Assembly (NCBI GenBank): GCA_947177935.1
Contig: CAMWWG010000045.1
Span: 1 to 7,315, forward strand
From: an uncultured Ruminococcus sp.
GTDB lineage: Bacteria; Bacillota; Clostridia; Oscillospirales; Ruminococcaceae
DNA: 7,315 nucleotides
Reading direction: 5' to 3'
The position numbers and the translations under genes are program-made. The notes under the pieces were generated by a model that saw only the letters and a list, made by a program, of their open reading frames with translations, ran no database searches and was not told the DNA's origin. This document shows positions 1 to 5,402 of this stretch, one piece after another (position 1 is the first letter of the stretch; each line of letters starts with the position of its first letter).

Positions 1-3000
1 CTTCTCTGTCGTCGCTGCCGCCGAAATCCGGGTCAGCCATTTCCAGATAAGGTTCGTCTTCGTCATCATTAAATTTGTCTATGTTTTCCACGTCGCCAGT
101 TGTGTAGCCGTTTTCTTCAAATTCTTCTTCATCGCTCCGGAAATCTTCGCTAAAATCAGCGGTCGGAATCGGGATGTCGTCATCCTCTTCAAAATGCTGT
201 TTCAGGTCAATTTCTTCCTGGTTGGCATCCAGAACTTTGACATCCAGACCAAGGGACTGCATTTCTTTAATCAGTACTTTGAATGATTCCGGAATGCCGG
301 CTTTTGGAACGTTCTGACCCTTCACGATGTGTTCGTAAGTGTTGACACGTCCGATGGTGTCGTCTGATTTGACAGTCAGGATTTCCTGGAGTGTGTAGGC
401 TGCACCATAGGCTTCCAGTGCCCATACTTCCATTTCACCGAAACGCTGACCGCCAAACTGCGCTTTACCGCCCAGAGGCTGCTGTGTAACGAGGGAATAA
501 GGACCTACAGAACGGGCATGGATTTTATCGTCTACCAAGTGATGGAGTTTTAAATAATACATGTAACCGACTGTGATCCGGTTGTCAAATTTTTCTCCGG
601 TCCGCCCATCATACAATGTGAATTTGCCGTCTTCGTTCATGTCGATGGCTTTGGGATTGATGACTTTGTCCATCTGGTTGAGTTCAAATGATTCGTTTTT
701 GTAGGGAGCGTTTCTTTCGTTGGCTTCCCGGAAACATGCACGGATGTCGTCTTCATGTGCGCCGTCAAAAACCGGTGTCATGATGTGCCAGCCGAGTGCC
801 TTTGCACTCATACCCAGATGCACTTCAAGAACCTGTCCAATGTTCATACGGGACGGTACGCCCAAAGGATTCAGAACAATATCAAGAGGTGTGCCATCCG
901 GGAGGAACGGCATGTCTTCTTCCGGAAGAATCCGGGAGACAACACCCTTGTTGCCATGACGACCTGCCATCTTATCGCCGACGGAAATTTTACGTTTCTG
1001 TGCGATATAACAACGAACTAACTGATTCACGCCTGTGCCGAGTTCAGAAACTTCGGCATTCATGTTATCCGTGCCCTTTTCGCCACGACGGAAGATCTTG
1101 ACATCAATGACAATACCGCCCTCACCGTGAGGAACTTTCAGAGAGTTGTCACGTACTTCACGGGCTTTTTCGCCGAAGATTGCCCGGAGCAGACGTTCTT
1201 CTGCGGTCAGTTCCGTTTCGCCTTTCGGTGTGACTTTACCGACCAGAATGTCGCCGGCTGTGACTTCCGCACCAATCCGGATAATGCCATGTTCATCTAG
1301 ATTCTTCAGCGCATCTTCACCAACGTTCGGGATATCTCTGGTAATTTCTTCCGGTCCTAATTTTGTGTCACGGCATTCCAGTTCATATTCTTCAATGTGA
1401 ATGGATGTGAAGACATCTTCACGGACGAGACGTTCATTGAGTAAGACAGCGTCTTCGTAGTTGTAACCTTCCCATGTCATAAAGCCAATTAAGGCATTCT
1501 TACCAAGGGAAATTTCGCCGTCAGATGTTGCAGGTCCATCCGCAAGCACCTGTCCTTTGCGAATGGTGTCGCCAAGGTTAACAATAGGTCGTTGGTTCAC
1601 ACAAGTGTCCTGGTTGGAACGCTGGAACTTAATCATCTCATAAGTATGATCAATTTTATTAGCATCCTGGACAATGATTTTATCGGCTGATACGAAAGTG
1701 ACAATGCCGTCTGTCTTGGAAATGACGCAGACGCCGGAATCTACAGCGGCTTTGTATTCCATGCCTGTGCCGACAAACGGACGTTCTGTCTTAAGCAGCG
1801 GCACTGCTTGTCTTTGCATGTTTGCACCCATCAACGCACGGTTTGCGTCATCATTTTCCAGGAACGGGATCATTGCTGTTGCAACGGAAACCACCATTTT
1901 TGGAGATACATCCATGAAATCTACATGGGTGTTCTCGCATTCAAGAATTTTGTCACGGAATCTGGCATTGACTTTCGGTCTTGCGAATTTGCCATCCTCA
2001 GTGAGCGGTTCATTCGCTTGGGCAACGACATATTTGTCTTCTTCATCTGCCGGCATATAGACAACTTCGTTGGTGACAACACCTGTTGCCTTGTCTACAC
2101 GGCGATAGGGTGCTTCGATAAAACCGTATTCGTTAATTTTGGCAAATGTTGCCAGATAAGAGATCAAACCAATGTTCGGACCTTCCGGGGTCTCAATCGG
2201 GCACATTCTGCCATAGTGGGAATAGTGTACGTCACGGACTTCAAATCCGGCACGGTCACGGGACAGACCGCCAGGACCCAATGCGGAAAGTCTGCGCTTG
2301 TGAGTGAGCTCTGCAAGCGGATTGTTCTGATCCATGAACTGCGACAGAGGAGAAGAACAGAAAAATTCTTTGATCTGGGATGTGACAGGCCGGATGTTGA
2401 CAAGTGCCTGCGGTGTAATGACATCCATGTCCTGGGTCTGTAAATTCATACGTTCCCGGATGCCACGTTCCATCCGAGCCATGCCGGAACGCATGGTGTT
2501 CTGGAGAAGTTCCCCGACACGGCGGATTCTTCTGTTGCCAAGGTGGTCAATGTCATCCGTTGTGCCGACACCCTCGCAGAGATTTAGGAAGTAGCTGACA
2601 GATGCGTAAATGTCATCCAGTGTGATATGATTCGGGACGAGTTCTTCCGCACGTTTTTTGCAGACCATTTTGAGATCTTCCGGCGCTGTTGTATCCAGGA
2701 TTTCACGCAACACACGGATTGTAACTTTCTCATTGATGCCGATTTCTTTCGGGTTGAAATCCACATAGCCTGCAAGATCCACCATGCCATTGCCGAGAAC
2801 TTTAATTTCTTTCTCAACCATGCGAGTCGAAGTCTGTCCGGTTTCGGTCGTGTAGTATTGCTTGGATTCCACTGTGAGAAATACTTCGTAGATGCCTGCC
2901 TGTTCAATTTCTGTTGCTTTTTCAAGCGTGAGCTTCTCGCCTGCTTCTGCAAGGACTTCTCCGGTGCGTTCATTGATGACATTCCGGGAAATCGTGCGTC

Positions 3001-3868
3001 CGGCGATCCGGGAGGCAATGCCGAGCTTCTTATTATATTTGTATCTTCCGAATTTACATAAATCATAGCGCCTGGGATCGAAAAACAACAGATCCAAATG
3101 CGCTTGTGCGCTTTCGATGGTGGGAGGTTCGCCGGGACGTAGTTTCTTATAGACTTCAATAAGACCTTCTTCAATGTTTTTGGAAACATCTTTTTCAAGT
3201 ATGGTCTGATAAAGTCTTTCGTCGTGGCCAAATGTCTCTTCAATTTCCGGATCTGTTCCAAGTCCGATTGCTCTCAGGAACGTCGTCAGCGGAATTTTGC
3301 GGTTTTTATCAATCCGGACATAAACAATATCGTTGGAATCCATTTCGTATTCCAGCCACGCACCACGGTTCGGGATAATTGTCGACTTGAACAGCTCTTT
3401 GCCCGTCTTGTCTTTTTCCATTCCATAGTAAACACCAGGAGAACGGACTAACTGGGATACAATGACACGTTCAGCGCCGTTGATGACAAATGTGCCGCTG
3501 TCTGTCATGAGCGGAAAATCACCCATAAAAATTTCGCTTTCCTTGACTTCCCCTGTTTCCTTGTTCCAGAGTTTTGCAGTGACACGCAGAGGGGAAGCAT
3601 ACGTTGCCTGGTGTTCCTTTGCTTTTGCAATCGTCTTGTATTTCAGATGTTCATCATCAAAACGATAACCGACGAATGTCAACACCAGATTGCCATTGTA
3701 ATCCGTAGCAGCGAAATCCTTGAAAACTTCTTTGAGCCCTTCTTCTCTGAACCATTTGTAAGAATTTTTCTGAATTTCAATCAGGTTCGGCATATCCTGG
3801 ACTTCGGGAATTTTGCCGAAACTCATTCTGACATTTTTTCCGAGCTGTTTGGCAGTGACATTTACCAT
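1..3868 (-). CDS. rpoB: DNA-directed RNA polymerase subunit beta, C-terminus cut by window edge
   Basis: This gene encodes the beta subunit of core RNA polymerase, which with beta-prime forms the catalytic cleft for RNA synthesis in the cytoplasm. The frame is open from ATG at 3868 to the left edge, giving at least 1289 codons without a stop. An N-terminal core block including [16 protein letters not shown] lies near residues 125-145. The rifampicin-pocket block runs about residues 501-535, with SQFMDQNNP and [13 protein letters not shown]. The active-site block [12 protein letters not shown] is at 964-975, with conserved lysines K966 and K974. The [28 protein letters not shown] anchor region is intact in the C-terminal part (near 475-395). 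After DVKVL (L1213) comes a very acidic tail that runs off the window. The start is supported by AAGGAGGT at 3877-3884, 8 nt from ATG. rpoC would be expected beyond the left edge. Unusually, the gene diverges from rpsL and has its own promoter. Confidence 0.98.
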   Translation of the reverse strand, partial: MVNVTAKQLGKNVRMSFGKIPEVQDMPNLIEIQKNSYKWFREEGLKEVFKDFAATDYNGNLVLTFVGYRFDDEHLKYKTIAKAKEHQATYASPLRVTAKLWNKETGEVKESEIFMGDFPLMTDSGTFVINGAERVIVSQLVRSPGVYYGMEKDKTGKELFKSTIIPNRGAWLEYEMDSNDIVYVRIDKNRKIPLTTFLRAIGLGTDPEIEETFGHDERLYQTILEKDVSKNIEEGLIEVYKKLRPGEPPTIESAQAHLDLLFFDPRRYDLCKFGRYKYNKKLGIASRIAGRTISRNVINERTGEVLAEAGEKLTLEKATEIEQAGIYEVFLTVESKQYYTTETGQTSTRMVEKEIKVLGNGMVDLAGYVDFNPKEIGINEKVTIRVLREILDTTAPEDLKMVCKKRAEELVPNHITLDDIYASVSYFLNLCEGVGTTDDIDHLGNRRIRRVGELLQNTMRSGMARMERGIRERMNLQTQDMDVITPQALVNIRPVTSQIKEFFCSSPLSQFMDQNNPLAELTHKRRLSALGPGGLSRDRAGFEVRDVHYSHYGRMCPIETPEGPNIGLISYLATFAKINEYGFIEAPYRRVDKATGVVTNEVVYMPADEEDKYVVAQANEPLTEDGKFARPKVNARFRDKILECENTHVDFMDVSPKMVVSVATAMIPFLENDDANRALMGANMQRQAVPLLKTERPFVGTGMEYKAAVDSGVCVISKTDGIVTFVSADKIIVQDANKIDHTYEMIKFQRSNQDTCVNQRPIVNLGDTIRKGQVLADGPATSDGEISLGKNALIGFMTWEGYNYEDAVLLNERLVREDVFTSIHIEEYELECRDTKLGPEEITRDIPNVGEDALKNLDEHGIIRIGAEVTAGDILVGKVTPKGETELTAEERLLRAIFGEKAREVRDNSLKVPHGEGGIVIDVKIFRRGEKGTDNMNAEVSELGTGVNQLVRCYIAQKRKISVGDKMAGRHGNKGVVSRILPEEDMPFLPDGTPLDIVLNPLGVPSRMNIGQVLEVHLGMSAKALGWHIMTPVFDGAHEDDIRACFREANERNAPYKNESFELNQMDKVINPKAIDMNEDGKFTLYDGRTGEKFDNRITVGYMYYLKLHHLVDDKIHARSVGPYSLVTQQPLGGKAQFGGQRFGEMEVWALEAYGAAYTLQEILTVKSDDTIGRVNTYEHIVKGQNVPKAGIPESFKVLIKEMQSLGLDVKVLDANQEEIDLKQHFEEDDDIPIPTADFSEDFRSDEEEFEENGYTTGDVENIDKFNDDEDEPYLEMADPDFGGSDDRE

Positions 3869-4008
3869 AGGCGGATACCTCCTTAAGATTCTTGGCGGAT
3901 TCTGAAAAAATTAAAATTTTAGAAAAAGCACTTGACAAAATCCGCATCATATGCTATACTATTTTGTACTTGTCTGCACAAAGCCACCGGAGTGCCATAA
4001 TAGTGCAT
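3869..4008 (-). promoter_or_regulatory. rpoB 5' leader with ribosome binding site and alternative folds
   Basis: This is the predicted untranslated leader of rpoB, about 140 nt from an A start near 4008 to the ATG at 3868. The ribosome binding site AAGGAGGT occupies 3877-3884. Visible pairings on the minus-strand RNA are GCACU (4006-4002) with AGUGC (3932-3928), GCAC (3995-3992) with GUGC (3979-3976), and ACAAAAU (3967-3961) with AUUUUGU (3941-3935), the last enclosing GCAU/AUGC (3954-3951/3947-3944). These can form a three-way junction followed by five U. Alternatively GCGGAUU (3945-3939) pairs with AAUCCGC (3901-3895). Its GCGGAU can instead pair with a second AUCCGC at 3876-3871, between ribosome binding site and start codon. 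The stems are seen in the sequence; any regulatory role is inferred, and short stems in an AT-rich leader can be chance. Confidence 0.55.
3932..3960 (+). promoter_or_regulatory. Plus-strand promoter inside the rpoB leader, facing the rpoB promoter
   Basis: TTGACA at 3932-3937 and TATACT at 3955-3960 are separated by 17 bp. Upstream, 3904-3927 is made of A- and T-runs that resemble an UP element, which would bind the alpha subunit C-terminal domains. Initiation is expected around 3966-3968. The transcript would run toward rpsL, either as a distal promoter with a leader of about 335 nt or as a short RNA ending near 4060. It points directly at the rpoB promoter, whose start lies about 40 bp away on the other strand. 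No protein-coding gene with a ribosome binding site begins between it and rpsL. Confidence 0.72.
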
Positions 4009-4014
4009 TTTAAA

Positions 4015-4043
4015 ATTATACTATATTCTGAAAAATTTGTCAA
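4015..4043 (-). promoter_or_regulatory. rpoB promoter (sigma-A type)
   Basis: On the minus strand, TTGACA (4043-4038) and TATAAT (4020-4015) match the consensus exactly and are separated by 17 bp. The expected start is an A at about 4008-4009, giving a leader of about 140 nt to rpoB. In many bacteria rpoB is transcribed with rplJ-rplL; here it has a dedicated strong promoter. The -35 box lies in the 13-bp centre of a perfect 10-bp inverted repeat. Confidence 0.88.
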
Positions 4044-4057
4044 GCGGTTTTCAGAAT
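4025..4057. repeat. Perfect 10-bp inverted repeat bracketing the rpoB -35 box
   Basis: ATTCTGAAAA at 4025-4034 is mirrored exactly by TTTTCAGAAT at 4048-4057, with a 13-bp centre that contains the rpoB -35 hexamer (4038-4043). The position suits an operator for a dimeric DNA-binding protein overlapping the promoter. Read as plus-strand RNA it is an AT-rich hairpin followed by only four T, so it would be a weak terminator for a transcript from the upstream plus-strand promoter. Which role it has, if any, cannot be decided from sequence. Confidence 0.6.
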
Positions 4058-4075
4058 TTTGTGACTATGCCTAAT

Positions 4076-4126
4076 TTTGCAGAAAAATATTTAGCGATTC
4101 TGGAGATTTTTTTAGAATTCTGCAAA
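4076..4126. repeat. 9-bp inverted repeat in the divergent spacer
   Basis: TTTGCAGAA (4076-4084) and TTCTGCAAA (4118-4126) are perfect inverted copies separated by 33 bp. The spacing is wide for a simple terminator hairpin and no T-run follows the right arm. It may be a protein site, an eroded hairpin or chance. The rest of 4058-4150 is AT-rich and shows no gene or further promoter that I can support. Confidence 0.35.
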
Positions 4127-4151
4127 TCTGCCAAAAATTCAGGGTGAAACC

Positions 4152-4190
4152 AAAAAATATTTTGAAAAAACAGAAAAAATTTGAAAAAAA
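4152..4190. promoter_or_regulatory. A-tract array / UP element upstream of the rpsL promoter
   Basis: Four A-runs of 6, 6, 6 and 7 bases lie at 4152-4157, 4165-4170, 4174-4179 and 4184-4190. The last three are centred about 9-10 bp apart, close to the helical repeat, which favours DNA curvature. They cover roughly -39 to -64 relative to the predicted rpsL start, the usual position of an UP element that raises transcription of highly expressed genes. Confidence 0.6.
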
Positions 4191-4193
4191 CTC

Positions 4194-4222
4194 TTGACAA
4201 GCCTGGCAAAATGGTGTATAAT
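4194..4222 (+). promoter_or_regulatory. rpsL (str operon) promoter
   Basis: TTGACA (4194-4199) and TATAAT (4217-4222) match the sigma-A consensus exactly with a 17-bp spacer. Initiation is expected at G4229 or nearby, 74 nt before the rpsL start codon. A G at +1 would suit the control by GTP level known for ribosomal promoters in Bacillus, but the exact start is not determined here. It should drive rpsL-rpsG-fusA. Confidence 0.92.
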
Positions 4223-4229
4223 GACAAAG

Positions 4230-4263
4230 TGCACTGCTTATTCCGGATTCCGGAAGATGTGCA
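4230..4263 (+). promoter_or_regulatory. Hairpin at the 5' end of the rpsL leader
   Basis: TTCCGG (4241-4246) pairs with CCGGAA (4250-4255) around a 3-nt loop, and TGCAC (4230-4234) pairs with GTGCA (4259-4263) outside an asymmetric internal loop. The structure would begin almost at the first transcribed base. No T-run suitable for termination follows directly (the next T-rich stretch starts at 4266 and is mixed). It may stabilise the mRNA 5' end or bind a regulator. The function is not known from sequence. Confidence 0.6.
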
Positions 4264-4302
4264 GATTTATTTTTTAAAATCTTTTGAAAAGGAGGAAACT
4301 CA

Positions 4303-4728
4303 ATGCCAACATTTAATCAGCTCGTTCGTAAGGGCAGAAAGATGCAGCAGTCCAAGTCTACTGCGCCGGCTCTCCAGAAAGGCTACAATGCGAAGAAGAA
4401 AGTTCAGATTGACCAGAGCGCACCTCAGAAAAGAGGCGTTTGCACAGTTGTTAAGACAACAACTCCGAAAAAGCCGAACTCCGCTATGCGTAAAATTGCC
4501 AGAGTAAAACTGACAAACGGCTACGAAGTAACGTCTTATATCCCTGGTATCGGTCACAATCTTCAGGAGCACAGCGTTGTTCTGATCCGTGGCGGACGTG
4601 TTAAGGACTTACCTGGTGTGCGTTATCACATCATCCGTGGTGCATTGGATGCACAGGGCGTTGCGAACAGAAATCAGGCTCGTTCCAAGTACGGTGCAAA
4701 GCGCCCGAAGGCAGGCAAGAAGAAATAA
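4303..4728 (+). CDS. rpsL: 30S ribosomal protein S12
   Basis: S12 is a 141-residue protein of the small-subunit decoding centre, contacting 16S rRNA near the A site and affecting tRNA selection. Conserved blocks are [12 protein letters not shown] at the start, [18 protein letters not shown] at 47-64, [18 protein letters not shown] at 75-92 and [14 protein letters not shown] at 96-109. The segment around residues 27-40 is the insertion typical of Gram-positive S12 relative to E. coli. K56 and K101, equivalent to E. coli K43 and K88 where streptomycin-resistance changes occur, are both lysine, so the protein looks wild type. D102 corresponds to the aspartate methylthiolated by RimO in E. coli. 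The start is fixed by AAAGGAGG at 4288-4295, 7 nt before ATG. It is the first gene of the str operon, with rpsG 191 nt downstream. Confidence 0.99.
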   Translation: MPTFNQLVRKGRKMQQSKSTAPALQKGYNAKKKVQIDQSAPQKRGVCTVVKTTTPKKPNSAMRKIARVKLTNGYEVTSYIPGIGHNLQEHSVVLIRGGRVKDLPGVRYHIIRGALDAQGVANRNQARSKYGAKRPKAGKKK

Positions 4729-4804
4729 TTCTTGAATTTATTAAAATTTTTCAAAACTTGAATTTCAGATTACTCGATTATGTATGCAGTTTTTTAGTTA
4801 AAAT
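4729..4804 (+). other. AT-rich first part of the rpsL-rpsG spacer with a short direct repeat
   Basis: CTTGAATTT occurs at 4731-4739 and again at 4757-4765. No GC-rich hairpin with a following T-run is present, so no intrinsic terminator separates rpsL from rpsG. No convincing internal promoter was found. The spacer is most likely transcribed as part of the operon mRNA. Confidence 0.4.
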
Positions 4805-4844
4805 TGCAGAATGTGGAGTTTTATATAGATTATAAACCTCTGCA
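4805..4844 (+). promoter_or_regulatory. Long stem-loop in the rpsL-rpsG spacer
   Basis: TGCAGA (4805-4810) pairs with TCTGCA (4839-4844). Inside, GG (4815-4816) pairs with CC (4837-4838) and TTTATA (4820-4825) pairs with TATAAA (4831-4836), closed by the 5-nt loop TAGAT. The internal loop and bulge are the sort of irregularities seen in ribosomal-protein binding sites. In E. coli S7 represses the str mRNA by binding the rpsL-rpsG spacer, so a similar role is possible, but no sequence match to that site is claimed. Confidence 0.55.
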
Positions 4845-4853
4845 TTGGTCTGA

Positions 4854-4874
4854 CGTGCCGGAGTTCTCCGGACG
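4854..4874 (+). promoter_or_regulatory. Strong GC-rich hairpin upstream of rpsG
   Basis: CCGGAG (4858-4863) pairs with CTCCGG (4866-4871), and CGT (4854-4856) pairs with ACG (4872-4874) after a bulged G4857. This is the most stable hairpin in the spacer. It lies 30 nt before the rpsG ribosome binding site and is not followed by a T-run, so it is not an intrinsic terminator. With the stem-loop at 4805-4844 it forms a two-hairpin leader for rpsG. Confidence 0.65.
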
Positions 4875-4904
4875 AGTACCTATGAATTCATGCTATGTAA
4901 TGTG

Positions 4905-4911
4905 AAGGAGG
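4905..4911 (+). promoter_or_regulatory. rpsG ribosome binding site
   Basis: AAGGAGG ends 8 nt before the ATG at 4920. It settles the start: an in-frame ATG at 4890 would add ten residues, but it lies upstream of this site, has no binding site of its own, and would make S7 longer than the usual 156 residues. Confidence 0.9.
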
Positions 4912-4919
4912 GAAGCGAA

Positions 4920-5390
4920 ATGCCAAGAAGAGGTAATGTCGCAAAGCGTGATGTACTTCAGGATCCGGTTTATAATTCCAAGCTGGTCACACGCCTGATT
5001 AACAATATCATGCTCGACGGTAAAAAAGGTGTTGCGCAGAAAATTGTTTACGGTGCATTTGAAATCGTCAATGAAAAAACTGGCAGAGATGCACTGGAAG
5101 TATTCGAGGAAGCTATGGAAAATATCATGCCGCAGCTCGAAGTAAAGGCTCGCCGTCTGGGTGGTGCTACCTATCAAGTACCGATGGAAGTACGCCCGGA
5201 AAGAAAGCAGACTCTCGGTCTGAGATGGATTACAAAATATTCCAGAGAGCGCAATGAAAAAACCATGAAAGAGAGACTGGCAGGCGAAATCCTGGATGCT
5301 CTCAATAATACAGGCGGTTCTGTCAAGAAGCGTGAAGATACACACAAGATGGCAGAGGCAAACAAGGCGTTTGCACACTACCGCTGGTAA
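4920..5390 (+). CDS. rpsG: 30S ribosomal protein S7
   Basis: S7 is a primary 16S rRNA-binding protein that nucleates assembly of the 30S head and lies at the E-site/mRNA exit region. The product is 156 residues, the standard length. It begins [20 protein letters not shown]. The conserved signature [18 protein letters not shown] runs about 20-37, [19 protein letters not shown] about 75-93, and the C-terminus [18 protein letters not shown] is at 139-156. It lies between rpsL and fusA; fusA starts 12 nt after its stop codon, which suggests translational coupling. In E. coli S7 is the autogenous repressor of this operon, and the long structured spacer before this gene is where such control could act here. 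Confidence 0.99.
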   Translation: MPRRGNVAKRDVLQDPVYNSKLVTRLINNIMLDGKKGVAQKIVYGAFEIVNEKTGRDALEVFEEAMENIMPQLEVKARRLGGATYQVPMEVRPERKQTLGLRWITKYSRERNEKTMKERLAGEILDALNNTGGSVKKREDTHKMAEANKAFAHYRW

Positions 5391-5402
5391 GGATGGTGTG
5401 TT

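Noticed and set aside
1808..2443. A 211-codon open frame on the plus strand
   Set aside because: It is antisense to the most conserved part of rpoB, and its composition follows from reverse-complemented beta-subunit codons.
2584..3261. A 225-codon open frame on the minus strand
   Set aside because: It lies within rpoB in a different frame on the same strand. The rpoB frame reads continuously through this interval with conserved beta-subunit sequence, so this is a shadow.
3892..4074. A 60-codon frame with a TTG start in the divergent spacer
   Set aside because: It has no ribosome binding site, starts upstream of the only plus-strand promoter that could serve it, and runs across both facing promoters.
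4181..4507. A 108-codon frame overlapping the rpsL promoter and gene
   Set aside because: Its TTG start lies upstream of the rpsL -10 box, and most of it overlaps rpsL in another frame.
4731..4765. Terminator after rpsL
   Set aside because: Only very AT-rich, interrupted pairing is possible and there is no stable stem followed by a T-run, so read-through into rpsG is expected.
4758..4836. Possible internal promoter before rpsG (TTGAAT 4758, TTGCAG 4804 with TATAGA or TATAAA downstream)
   Set aside because: Spacers come out at 14, 15 or 21 bp, or the -10 match is poor. The A/T bases are better explained by the stem-loop at 4805-4844.
4890..4919. Upstream in-frame ATG for rpsG
   Set aside because: It precedes the AAGGAGG site at 4905-4911 and would add ten non-conserved residues to a protein that is standard length from 4920.
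4303..5390. Streptomycin-resistance changes in rpsL
   Set aside because: The lysines equivalent to E. coli K43 and K88 (K56 and K101 here) are unchanged.
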